Source: JAWWPY01 sp964412845
GTDB lineage: Bacteria; Actinomycetota; Actinomycetes; Streptosporangiales; Streptosporangiaceae
Assembly: GCA_964412845.1 (NCBI GenBank)
Contig: CAYPQM010000203.1
Location: 1-10,078, forward strand
Length of the DNA: 10,078 nucleotides
Direction: 5' to 3'
Shown: in pieces, positions 1-6,869 of the stretch
How the letters are laid out: the number at the start of each line of letters is the position of its first letter
Position numbering within the stretch: position 1 is the first letter of the stretch
Notes under the pieces: generated by a model
What the model was told of the DNA's origin: nothing
Seen by the model: only the letters and a program-made list of their open reading frames with translations
Databases searched by the model: none
Translations under genes and position numbers: made by a program

Positions 1-1
1 C

Positions 2-1387
2 GGCAGCGGTGCCGCCGCCTTCGCGTCCGGCGCCGGAACGCTGATAGGAGCTCGGATAGTGATGGGCCACGGCGCCGCGTTCGTGATGCCGGCGACCCTG
101 TCCATCCTGAATGCCGTCTTCCCGCCGAAGGAGCGCCCCCAGGCGATCGCCGCGTGGTCGGCCGTGACGGGGATCGGCATCGTGGTCGGGCCAACGCTCG
201 GCGGCCTGCTGCTCGCGCACTTCTGGTGGGGCAGCATCTTCCTGGTCAACATCCCGCTTGTCGCGGTCGCGCTGGCCGGCGTGCTGCTGACGGTGCCAGA
301 AACCGCCGAGCCAGGCGGCCACCGTCTCGACTTTCTCGGCACGGTACTCGTAGGCGGTGCGCTCTTCGCCATCGTCGACGCCATCATCGAGGCGCCGCAG
401 CGAGGCTGGACGGTGCCCCTGACGCTCGCGGAGGCCGCCGCTGGACTCGTCGCGCTCGGTATCTTCGCGTGGTGGGAGTTGCGCGTCGAGCACCCCCTGG
501 TGGACCTGAGAATCTTCACCTCGCGGGCCTTCTCGACCGCCGCGGCCTCGGTGACCGTCATCTTCTTCGCCCTCTTCGGCAGCCTGTTCGTGCTCACCCA
601 ATACCTGCAGCTGGTCCTCGGCTACAGCCCGCTGTCCGCCGGGCTGCGCGCGCTGCCGTTCGCCGTCGCCATCGGCGCCATGTCGCCGCTGTCGCCGATC
701 CTGGCCAAGCGCTTCGGCACGCGCCTGATCATCCCGGCCGGCATGGCCCTCATGGGCCTCGGGCTGCTCGATCTTTCGACAGTGGGCGTGCACACGAGCT
801 ACCCGCCGATCGCCCTGGCCGTCGCGATCATGGGCGCTGGCATGGGCATGGTGATGGCTCCGGCCAGCACGATCATCATGACGACCGTGCCGTCGCATCA
901 GGCTGGGGCGGGCAGCGCCATCAATGACACGATCAGGGAGGTAGGCGGTTCACTCGGCATCGCGATCGTCGGCAGCCTGGCGGCCGCCCTGTACCGGTCA
1001 CGGCTCAGCGACATGCTCATCGCCCGGCACGCGCCCGGCCTGATCGCGCACACCGCGGCAGGCTCGATCGCCGCGGCCGACAGCGTCGGCAGGCACGTCG
1101 GCGGTGCGGCCGGCCGCGATCTGATCGGCGCGGCGCACAGCGCCTTCGTCAACGCGATGGCCAGCGGAGTGCGCGTCGCCGCCGCCGTGGCGCTGGTTTC
1201 AGCTGTCGCCGCCGTCTTCGCACTCCCCCGGAGCCGCACGCTGGTGGCAGCCGGGACTGCCCGGCCCGCGCCGGCCGTGCCCGCCGAGACCGTGCCCGCC
1301 GCCACTGTGCCCGACGCCACTGTGCCCGACGCCACTGTGCCCGACGAGACCGGGCCCGACGCCACCGTCCTCATCCGCACCGCCTGA
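2..1387 (+). CDS. MFS drug-efflux permease, DHA2 (14-TM) family, 5' end outside window
   Basis: Proton-coupled efflux permease of the inner membrane; the substrate cannot be told from sequence. The frame is open from base 2, so the GTG/ATG at 59-64 is internal: the residues before it (GSGAAAFASGAGTLIGARIV) continue straight into the family's helix-3 region (MGHGAAFVMPATLSIL). 461 residues are visible and roughly 70-80 N-terminal residues (helices 1-2) are missing. The antiporter motif C is seen as GIGIVVGPTLGG at about fragment residues 57-68, followed by FLVNIPL, the usual DHA2 pattern. Many further hydrophobic helices follow, and the late-helix signature TIREVGGSLGIAIVGSLAAAL lies near residues 305-325. 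After the last helix comes PRSRTL, then a Val-Pro-Asp-Ala-Thr repeat tail of about 35 residues that is not a family feature. The gene converges on dprA, is on the opposite strand from everything else, and is probably not part of the housekeeping cluster. Family call is confident; DHA2 rather than another MFS class is likely. Confidence 0.9.
   Translation, partial: GSGAAAFASGAGTLIGARIVMGHGAAFVMPATLSILNAVFPPKERPQAIAAWSAVTGIGIVVGPTLGGLLLAHFWWGSIFLVNIPLVAVALAGVLLTVPETAEPGGHRLDFLGTVLVGGALFAIVDAIIEAPQRGWTVPLTLAEAAAGLVALGIFAWWELRVEHPLVDLRIFTSRAFSTAAASVTVIFFALFGSLFVLTQYLQLVLGYSPLSAGLRALPFAVAIGAMSPLSPILAKRFGTRLIIPAGMALMGLGLLDLSTVGVHTSYPPIALAVAIMGAGMGMVMAPASTIIMTTVPSHQAGAGSAINDTIREVGGSLGIAIVGSLAAALYRSRLSDMLIARHAPGLIAHTAAGSIAAADSVGRHVGGAAGRDLIGAAHSAFVNAMASGVRVAAAVALVSAVAAVFALPRSRTLVAAGTARPAPAVPAETVPAATVPDATVPDATVPDETGPDATVLIRTA
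1277..1366 (+). repeat. Six-copy 15-bp tandem repeat encoding VP(A/D)(A/E)T
   Basis: Six in-frame 15-bp units run at 1277, 1292, 1307, 1322, 1337 and 1352. They encode VPAET, VPAAT, VPDAT, VPDAT, VPDET and GPDAT. The copies at 1307-1321 and 1322-1336 are identical in DNA and the others differ by a few bases. The array lies in the cytoplasmic or periplasmic tail after the last membrane helix of the MFS protein. A pure 15-bp unit changes copy number without breaking the frame, so length variation between strains is expected. Confidence 0.9.
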
Positions 1388-1399
1388 GAGGTGCGGCCC

Positions 1400-1439
1400 G
1401 GCACCCTCTCCCGCCCACGCCAGGGCCGGAGAGGGTGCC
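1400..1439. terminator. Bidirectional stem-loop between convergent genes
   Basis: A perfect 12-bp inverted repeat, GGCACCCTCTCC (1400-1411) and GGAGAGGGTGCC (1428-1439), encloses a 16-nt loop. It starts 12 nt after the MFS stop codon and ends 25 nt from the dprA stop codon on the other strand. No T-run follows on either strand, which fits the T-less terminators common in high-GC actinobacteria. Position between two convergent genes makes a shared terminator the simplest reading. Confidence 0.75.
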
Positions 1440-1464
1440 TGCGCCGGAACCTGCTACCACGGGG

Positions 1465-2607
1465 TCAGGTCTTCTTTCTGATCCGCCAGCCGCGGTCGCA
1501 GCGCTCGACGAAGCCAGCCGCCGCGAGGCCGCCCAGGCAGCGCAGCACCGTGTCGAAATCCACCCCCGCCGACACGGCGATCCGGGCCGGGCCCCGGCCG
1601 GCCCGCGCCGGAACTGCTTCCAGCACCCTGCGGGACACCGGGTCGAGCTCGTCACGGGGCAGCACCGGGCCGCGTTCCCCGGCCGCGGGCAGCTCCTCGC
1701 CGGGGAACGCCAGGTGCTCCAGCACGTCCCTGGCCCCGGTGACGCACACGGCGCCGCACTCCCTGATGATCTCGTGGCAGCCGGCCGACGCCGGGGAGGT
1801 CACCGGGCCCGGCACCGCCATCAGCGGCCGGAGCTGGTCGCGGGCGTGCCGGGCGGTATTCAGCGCCCCGCTGCGCAGGGCCGCCTCGACCACCACGGTT
1901 CCCCGGCTGAGCGCGGTGATGACGCGGTTGCGGACCAGGAACCCGGGACGGGTCGGCCGCCGTCCCGGTGGCCACTCGCTGACCAGGACACCGTGCGCGG
2001 CGATGGCCTCGAACAGCAGGTGATGGCCGAGTGGGTAGGGCTCATCCACCCCGGAGGCCAGGACCGCGATAGTGATCCCCTCCGCCATCAGCGCGCCGCG
2101 GTGCGCGCACTCGTCGATGCCGAACGCACCGCCCGAGACCACCGTCCAGCCCCGCTGCGCCAGCGCGGCGGCCAGTTCCAGGCCGACGTGCTTGCCATAA
2201 CTGGTCGCCGCGCGGGTTCCAACCATCGACACCGAGCGCAGGCAGGCATAACGCAGGTCGGCGCTACCTCGCAGCCACAGACCCCAGGGCCGGCTGTCGC
2301 CGAGCACGTCCAGTTGCCCCGGCCAGCCAGGGTCACCGGGGCAGAGCAGCCTGATGCCGTCCCGCCGCCAGCGATCCAGGGTGACCGCGCTGGGCGCTTC
2401 GCCGAGCCGCGCGGTCCACCGCCGCAGCGCCCGGTCCAGGCCCGGGACGCGGCCCGCTCCGCCGGGCGCTCTGCCCTCGGTCAGCGCGGTGATGATCGCC
2501 GCGGGCTCGCAGACCCGGAGCAGGGCGCCCATGGCGGCATCACCGGGTTCCGCCACGCAGGTCAGGGCGGCCCGGGCCAGCCGGTCCGTATCGGCGATGG
2601 CGGTCAT
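1465..2607 (-). CDS. dprA: DprA/Smf DNA-processing protein
   Basis: Binds incoming single-stranded DNA and loads RecA on it in natural transformation; it is widespread also in species not known to be competent. 380 residues from ATG 2607. The Rossmann-like core is clear: MVGTRAATSYG (128-138), VSGGAFGIDECAH (157-169), VRNRVITALS (225-234), a VVVEA strand (238-242), SGALNTA (246-252) and AVPGPV (264-269). The N-terminal ~110 residues fit the helical/SAM-like part, with GDPGWPGQL (91-99) before the core. The last ~60 residues (LDPVSRRVLEAV ... GFVERCDRGWRI) look like the C-terminal winged helix. The ATG overlaps the comM stop as ATGA, so translation is probably coupled to comM. An in-frame start 87 nt further upstream exists inside comM, but the residues it would add are Arg/Gly-rich and unlike the family. 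The canonical PRRNR box reads as LVRNR here. Confidence 0.95.
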   Translation of the reverse strand: MTAIADTDRLARAALTCVAEPGDAAMGALLRVCEPAAIITALTEGRAPGGAGRVPGLDRALRRWTARLGEAPSAVTLDRWRRDGIRLLCPGDPGWPGQLDVLGDSRPWGLWLRGSADLRYACLRSVSMVGTRAATSYGKHVGLELAAALAQRGWTVVSGGAFGIDECAHRGALMAEGITIAVLASGVDEPYPLGHHLLFEAIAAHGVLVSEWPPGRRPTRPGFLVRNRVITALSRGTVVVEAALRSGALNTARHARDQLRPLMAVPGPVTSPASAGCHEIIRECGAVCVTGARDVLEHLAFPGEELPAAGERGPVLPRDELDPVSRRVLEAVPARAGRGPARIAVSAGVDFDTVLRCLGGLAAAGFVERCDRGWRIRKKT

Positions 2608-4169
2608 CCGCCCACTCCCAGCCACAGGCCAAGCGCGTAACTCGTCTCGGCCACCGTGGGCCGTGGCACGCCCGCCAGGTCGGCGAGGGTCCACGACACC
2701 CGGATCACCCGGTGCACCCCCCGGGCGCTGATCTCCCCCAGGTCCATGGCCCGTTCCAGCGGGATGAGGGCCGCTGGCCCGGGCGCGAAGCCACGCCGCA
2801 GCTCGCTGCCGGGGATCTCCGCGTTGAGCCGCCAGGGTGTCGCCTTCAGCCGGTCGGCGGCCCGCCGCCGGGCCGCCTCGACCCGGACCGCCACGGCCGC
2901 GCTGGACTCAGCGAACTTCCGGTCGCTGAGCAGTTCGGCCCGCCCCACGGGCAGGAACTCCACCTTCACGTCCACCCGGTCCAGCAGCGGCCCGGACAGC
3001 CGGGCCAGGTACCTGCGCCGCACCGCTGGTGAGCATGAGCAGCCAGCCTGCGGCCCGGTCCCCTTGGCGCACGGGCACGGATTGGCCGCCAGCACCAGGG
3101 TGAACCGGGCCGGGAAGCGCGCGGTCAGGCCCGAGCGGGCCACCACCACCTCCCCGGACTCCAGCGGCTGGCGCAGCGCGTCAAGCACGTCCCGGCCGAA
3201 CTCGGGCGCCTCGTCCAGGAACAGGCAGCCGCGGTGCGCGAGCGAGGCCGCGCCGGGATGGATGACACCACTGCCGCCGCCGACGATCGCGGCCTTGGTC
3301 GCCGTGTGATGCGGCGCGCAGAACGGTGGCTCGGTGATCAGCGGTTCGCCCGCGCGGAGGACACCGGCCACCGAGTGGATCGAGGTCACCTCGAGCGCGG
3401 CCGCGCGGTCGAGCGTCGGGAGCACGGTGGGAATCCGTTCGGCCAGCATGGTCTTGCCCGCGCCGGGCGGGCCGAGCAGGGACAGGTGATGGCCGCCCGC
3501 CGCGCAGATCTCGGCCGCCCGGCGGGCGGCCGGCTGGCCCAGCACATCAGCCAGGTCGAGCCGAGCGTGGCCCCGCCGGGGCGCGGCCGCCCCGGACCGG
3601 GCCGGGGCGGCGCCGCCCTCGAAAACCTGCACCGGGCTCGCCGCAGCGCTCTGCTGGTCTTTCCGCAGCCAGCCGAGCAGCCCGCCCAAGGTCGCCGCGG
3701 CGACCACCCGCAGTCCGGGGACGAGGGCCGCTTCGGCGGCGTTGGCCTGCGCCACGGCAACCCCGCGGAATCCGGCCGCGGCGGCGCCGGCCACTGCCGG
3801 GAGCACCCCCGGGACCGGACGCAGCTGGCCGTCCAGTCCCAGCTCGCCGAGGAAGCCGACACCGTCGATGCGGGCGGGCGGCACCGCGCCTGCGGCCGCG
3901 AGAATGGCCACCGCGATGCCGAGGTCGAATCCGCTGCCCCGCTTGGGCAGGCTGGCCGGGGACAGGCCGACCGTGATCCTGCGCTGCGGCCACTGCTCGG
4001 CGCTGTTGATGATCGCGGCGCGGATCCGGTCCCTGGCCTCGCGCAGCGCAGTGTCCGGCAGCCCGATCAGCAGCAGCCCGGGCAGCCCGTTCTCGATATC
4101 CGCCTCGATCTCCACGGGATGGCCCGCCACGCCCACCAGCGCGATCGAGTGCGTCCGGGCGACCGGCAT
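2604..4169 (-). CDS. comM: ComM/YifB-family AAA+ ATPase (Mg-chelatase-like)
   Basis: In Vibrio and relatives ComM is a hexameric helicase that drives branch migration when single-stranded DNA is integrated; actinobacterial orthologues are usually annotated as YifB or Mg-chelatase-like. 521 residues, about the family length. The N-terminal ChlI/Lon-protease-like fold covers about 1-170 (ARTHSIALVGV, LPGLLLIGLPD, ITVGLSPASLPKRGSGFDLGIA). A variable linker spans about 172-205. The AAA+ domain has Walker A GPPGAGKT (233-240), Walker B CLFLDE (315-320) and AANPCPC (361-367). Two further Cys, C377 and C379, pair with C365/C367 as a possible metal site. The arginine-rich RRRYLARLSGPLLDRVD lies at 384-400. 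The C-terminal helical domain ends with SWTLADLAG. The ATG begins right after the yraN stop (TAG then ATG, no gap), preceded by a G-rich stretch but no classic Shine-Dalgarno, so coupling to yraN is likely. No frameshift is seen. Confidence 0.96.
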   Translation of the reverse strand: MPVARTHSIALVGVAGHPVEIEADIENGLPGLLLIGLPDTALREARDRIRAAIINSAEQWPQRRITVGLSPASLPKRGSGFDLGIAVAILAAAGAVPPARIDGVGFLGELGLDGQLRPVPGVLPAVAGAAAAGFRGVAVAQANAAEAALVPGLRVVAAATLGGLLGWLRKDQQSAAASPVQVFEGGAAPARSGAAAPRRGHARLDLADVLGQPAARRAAEICAAGGHHLSLLGPPGAGKTMLAERIPTVLPTLDRAAALEVTSIHSVAGVLRAGEPLITEPPFCAPHHTATKAAIVGGGSGVIHPGAASLAHRGCLFLDEAPEFGRDVLDALRQPLESGEVVVARSGLTARFPARFTLVLAANPCPCAKGTGPQAGCSCSPAVRRRYLARLSGPLLDRVDVKVEFLPVGRAELLSDRKFAESSAAVAVRVEAARRRAADRLKATPWRLNAEIPGSELRRGFAPGPAALIPLERAMDLGEISARGVHRVIRVSWTLADLAGVPRPTVAETSYALGLWLGVGG

Positions 4170-4526
4170 CTAGCCCACCCCCCGGGCATGCTCCAGCGTG
4201 AAATGCCCGGACCGGTCACGGACCAGCCCGATCACGTCGATGCGCACCTCGTCGAACAGCACCCCGTGGGCCACCAGCCAGCGGATGGCCAGCCGCCGCA
4301 GCCGGGACCGCTTGGCCCTGGTAATGGCCTCAAGCGGGCTGCCGTACCGGGCGTCCGAGCGGGTCTTCACCTCACAGACGACGAGCACGCGGCGCTCCGC
4401 GGCCACGATGTCAAGCTCGCCTTCCGCGCACCGCCAGTTGCGGTCGAGGATCCTGAATCCGGCCCGCTCCAGGTACTCCGCGGCGAATTGTTCCCCGCGC
4501 CTGCCCAGGTCATCCTTGGTGTTCAA
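4170..4526 (-). CDS. yraN: YraN/UPF0102 family, restriction-endonuclease-fold protein
   Basis: 118-residue member of UPF0102, a family with the PD-(D/E)XK nuclease fold; its biochemical role is not settled, but it is often found beside comM and dprA. The nuclease-like residues are visible: E12 in GRRGEQFAAEYL, E37 and D39 in EGELDIVA, and E52/K54 in VCEVKTR, followed by GSPLEAITRAK and RIDVIGL. The start is TTG at 4526: the in-frame stop TGA lies only one codon upstream (4532-4530), and a GGAGG at 4536-4540 sits 9 nt before the TTG. No other start near the conserved N-terminus exists. Its stop codon directly abuts the comM start. A 163-nt gap separates it from DUF2469, so this may be the first gene of a yraN-comM-dprA transcription unit. 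Confidence 0.94.
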   Translation of the reverse strand: MNTKDDLGRRGEQFAAEYLERAGFRILDRNWRCAEGELDIVAAERRVLVVCEVKTRSDARYGSPLEAITRAKRSRLRRLAIRWLVAHGVLFDEVRIDVIGLVRDRSGHFTLEHARGVG

Positions 4527-4535
4527 CGGTCACCA

Positions 4536-4563
4536 CCTCCGCCTCCGACAGTGCCGGAGGCGG
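4536..4563 (-). promoter_or_regulatory. yraN Shine-Dalgarno overlapped by a stem-loop
   Basis: On the minus strand CCGCCTCCG (4563-4555) pairs perfectly with CGGAGGCGG (4547-4539) across a 7-nt loop. The 3' arm contains one GGAGG. The second GGAGG (4540-4536), which has the right 9-nt spacing to the TTG start, shares its first two bases with the stem. The hairpin could therefore lower yraN translation, or it could be a T-less terminator for the upstream DUF2469 transcript. The sequence does not decide between these. Confidence 0.6.
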
Positions 4564-4592
4564 GCCGGAACAGGGTGGGTGACTTTGCGGGC

Positions 4593-4630
4593 TGTGGACG
4601 GGTCAGCGCAGCAGCGATTCATGTGGACAA
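4593..4630 (-). promoter_or_regulatory. DnaA-box-like 9-mers in the DUF2469/yraN gap
   Basis: The plus strand reads TGTGGACAA at 4622-4630, the exact reverse complement of TTGTCCACA, the DnaA box described for Streptomyces. A second copy in the same direction, TGTGGACGG at 4593-4601, matches 7 of 9. Both lie in the 163-nt intergenic region upstream of yraN. Function (regulation by DnaA or chance) is open. No convincing -35/-10 pair was found in this gap. Confidence 0.4.
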
Positions 4631-4689
4631 CGGGCCCCATAGTGTCGTCGCCGCGTGCTTAGCTGCGGAGGGGGACCCTGCTCGCCCGG

Positions 4690-5007
4690 CTACTTGGCGG
4701 TGTCGGGCACCTCAAGCTCGCTGCGCGCGAGTTCCTCGACGTTCACGTCCTTGAACGTGACAACCCTGACGTTCTTCACGAACCTCGCGGGCCGGTACAT
4801 GTCCCAGACCCACGCGTCCTGCATGGTGACCTCGAAATACACTTCACCGTTCTCGGCCGCGCGGACGTTCAGCTCGACCTGGTTGGTGAGGTAGAAGCGA
4901 CGCTCGGTCTCGACCACATGGGTGAACAACCCGACGACGTCCCGGTACTCGCGGTAGAGCTGCAGCTCCATCTCGGTCTCATACTTCTCGAGATCCTCTG
5001 CGCTCAT
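4690..5007 (-). CDS. DUF2469 family protein (Rv2901c-like)
   Basis: 105-residue conserved actinobacterial protein of unknown function. It is recognised by its N-terminus MSAEDLEKYETEMELQLYREYRD, the middle block VVETERRFYLTNQVEL, the aromatic segment MQDAWVWDMYRPARFV (about 62-77) and VVTFKDVNVEEL near the end. It is acidic, has no signal peptide or membrane helix, and is expected to be cytosolic. The ATG at 5007 has a GGAGGGG-type Shine-Dalgarno 7-8 nt upstream. The gene lies 48 nt after rnhB, the same neighbourhood as in mycobacteria, which suggests cotranscription with rnhB. No catalytic motif is apparent, so no function is assigned. Confidence 0.92.
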   Translation of the reverse strand: MSAEDLEKYETEMELQLYREYRDVVGLFTHVVETERRFYLTNQVELNVRAAENGEVYFEVTMQDAWVWDMYRPARFVKNVRVVTFKDVNVEELARSELEVPDTAK

Positions 5008-5055
5008 GCTCGCCCCTCCGATCAGCCAGCGTCGGGAGCATTGGCTCGGATGAGA

Positions 5056-5850
5056 TCAACCATAGGTCAATTCTGCTCCCATGAACTGCCCCGACATGGC
5101 GTGCCCCGTAACGCCGCCGGGGTCGCGGCGGGCCGTGCGGACATCCATGGACGAACCGGGCTCGGCGGCCGGGCTGTCGTCCGTCAGGACGCCGGCGCTC
5201 AGGCTGTGCACGTTCGCGAAGGAGACCCGATGCTCCGGGCATGGCCCATGGTCCGCCAGCGCCCGCATGTGACTCCGGGTCGAGTACCCCTTGTGCCGGT
5301 CGAACCCGTACACGGGATAGCTCCCGTGCAGCCCGGTCATGATCCGGTCCCGGGTGACCTTGGCCACGATGGACGCGGCGGCCACGCAGGCGGCGACTTC
5401 ATCGCCCTTCCACATGGCCAGGGCGGGCACCCCGAGGCCGCGCACCGGGAAACCGTCGGTGAGCACGTACTGCGGGGTGGTGGCCAGGCCGGCCAGCGCG
5501 CGGCGCATCCCCGCGATGTTGCAGACGTGCAGCCCGGTGGCATCGATCTCGGGGGCCGGGATGACCACGCAATGCCAGGCCAGCGCGGACCGCGTCACCT
5601 CGTGATAGGCCTCGTCGCGGGCGGCGGGCGAGAGCGCCTTCGAGTCGGCGATGTCGCGCAGCCCGGCTAGCCGCCGGGCGTCCAGCGCCACGGCCGCCAC
5701 CACGAGGGGGCCGGCGCACGCGCCCCGGCCCGCCTCGTCGATCCCGGCGACCGCGGCCAGCCCGGCCCGGGCCAGGGCGCGCTCGTACCCTGTCAGTCCT
5801 GCCACCCGCCGGGGGGTATAGCCAGGGTGTCGCCACGTGGGCACCGGCAT
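5056..5850 (-). CDS. rnhB: Ribonuclease HII
   Basis: Cleaves the RNA strand of RNA-DNA hybrids and incises at single ribonucleotides in DNA. 264 residues. The first catalytic pair D38-E39 is in GIDEAGRGACAGP (36-48). Then come DSKALS (69-74), the third carboxylate D132 in LTDGFP, and D150 in WKGDE, followed by AAASIVAKVTRD (157-168). The substrate-contact block YGFDRHKGYSTRSH (181-194) and the closing HRVSFANV (207-214) are all present, so the enzyme should be active. About 50 residues follow the family core (from 215 on); they are Gly/Ser/Ala-rich and probably disordered. The ATG lies 4 nt after the stop of the upstream signal peptidase, with only a weak GGTGA as ribosome binding site, which suggests coupled translation. 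Confidence 0.96.
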   Translation of the reverse strand: MPVPTWRHPGYTPRRVAGLTGYERALARAGLAAVAGIDEAGRGACAGPLVVAAVALDARRLAGLRDIADSKALSPAARDEAYHEVTRSALAWHCVVIPAPEIDATGLHVCNIAGMRRALAGLATTPQYVLTDGFPVRGLGVPALAMWKGDEVAACVAAASIVAKVTRDRIMTGLHGSYPVYGFDRHKGYSTRSHMRALADHGPCPEHRVSFANVHSLSAGVLTDDSPAAEPGSSMDVRTARRDPGGVTGHAMSGQFMGAELTYG

Positions 5851-5854
5851 CGCG

Positions 5855-6859
5855 TCACCAGCGCCCCGTCCGGCGGCGGAGCAGCACCCGCCTGCGCAGC
5901 AGCCCGATCGGCAGGATCATGGCCAGCCCCAGGGGAACCGCGACCGCCGCACCGCCCGCGGCCGCCGACGCGGTCAGTTTCGGCTGGTTGAACGTGCCGG
6001 GGATGGAAAGGACGCTGGTCCTGCTGGGCGGCCACATGATCACGAACGCCCGCCCGACCACCTGGCTCTCCGGGATGGTCCCGCCACCCGGATCACCGAT
6101 GTGCCCGCGCGAGTCGTAGGACACGCTCCGGTGATCGCCCATCACCCACAGCCGTCCCGGCGGCACGGTGATGCTGAACTTCACCAGGGACGGCGGGTTG
6201 CCGGGGTACAGGTAGGGCTTCTCGCTGAGTGGCACCCCGTTGACCGTCACCCGGCCGCTGGCGTCACAGCAGGCCACGTGGTCGCCGGGCACCCCGATCA
6301 CGCGCTTGATGTAGTCATGCACGCCCGGCGAGATGCCGAACAGGCCGACGATGGCGTGGCCCAGCCGGTCCACGCCGTTCACCACCGGGTTGGACGAGCC
6401 AGCGGAGGCGGCCTGGTTCCAGGAGCCTTCCCCGTTGAACACGACGATGTCGCCCCGCGTGATCGAGCGGAAATGGTAGATGAGCTTGTTCACCAGGACC
6501 TTGTCGCCGATGTCGAGGGTGTTCTCCATCGATGACGACGGAATGAAGAACGCCTGGACGACAAAACTCTTGATGATCAGCATCAGGACGAGGGCGAACA
6601 CCACCAGGACCGGCAGTTCAACCCACCACGAGACACTTTTCCGGCGCTTGGCGGCCTGGCGGGGACGCGGCGTGCTCACCACCGGGGCGCCGGGCGGCCC
6701 CAGTTCCGGGGGCGGCCCGGAGCTGTCATCAGGCGAGCCACTATGCCCACCTCCTGCTGTCCGTGGATCCGCGCCGCCCCGATCACCGTCGGCGACCGGC
6801 GGCCCGCTTCCCTGCGCGCTTGTCAGGGCCTGGTCGCCCGTGGCCCGGTCATCGTTCAT
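5855..6859 (-). CDS. lepB: Type I signal peptidase (second of a tandem pair)
   Basis: Membrane protease that removes signal peptides of Sec/Tat-exported proteins. 334 residues from ATG 6859. A ~75-residue Pro/Gly/Asp-rich cytoplasmic tail precedes the first membrane helix (about 79-98, WWVELPVLVVFALVLMLIIK). Box B is IPSSSMENTL with the catalytic Ser110. Box C is RGDIVVF (135-141). Box D is KRVIGVPGD with the general-base Lys185. Box E is GDHRSVSYDSR (241-251). A Cys pair lies at 197-198. A second membrane helix near the C-terminus (about 297-321) is followed by an Arg-rich end. The start is set by the clear N-terminal domain and the stop of the preceding lepB 10 nt upstream; a longer in-frame start would run 230 nt into that gene. 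Ribosome binding site is weak. It is a paralogue of the next gene upstream, sharing boxes B-E and the CC pair. Confidence 0.95.
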   Translation of the reverse strand: MNDDRATGDQALTSAQGSGPPVADGDRGGADPRTAGGGHSGSPDDSSGPPPELGPPGAPVVSTPRPRQAAKRRKSVSWWVELPVLVVFALVLMLIIKSFVVQAFFIPSSSMENTLDIGDKVLVNKLIYHFRSITRGDIVVFNGEGSWNQAASAGSSNPVVNGVDRLGHAIVGLFGISPGVHDYIKRVIGVPGDHVACCDASGRVTVNGVPLSEKPYLYPGNPPSLVKFSITVPPGRLWVMGDHRSVSYDSRGHIGDPGGGTIPESQVVGRAFVIMWPPSRTSVLSIPGTFNQPKLTASAAAGGAAVAVPLGLAMILPIGLLRRRVLLRRRTGRW

Positions 6860-6869
6860 CGTGCTGAGC

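Noticed and set aside
59..64. GTG/ATG pair as start of the MFS protein
   Set aside because: The frame is open upstream to the window edge and the upstream residues match the family's third helix, so this is internal to a longer gene.
1435..2640. 401-codon open frame on the plus strand opposite dprA
   Set aside because: Shadow of dprA; low-complexity composition and no domain.
2608..2694. Upstream start giving a 409-residue DprA
   Set aside because: It would overlap comM by 90 nt and add a Pro/Arg/Gly-rich leader unlike DprA; the ATGA overlap start fits better.
3234..4754. 506-codon open frame on the plus strand across comM and yraN
   Set aside because: It is the mirror of comM, yraN and part of DUF2469, whose conserved motifs are on the minus strand. 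Its product is Arg/Gly/Pro-rich with no recognisable domain, as expected for an opposite-strand frame in high-GC DNA.
5065..5070. TTGACC on the minus strand as a -35 element for DUF2469
   Set aside because: No acceptable -10 hexamer at 16-19 nt spacing; DUF2469 can be served by the upstream genes.
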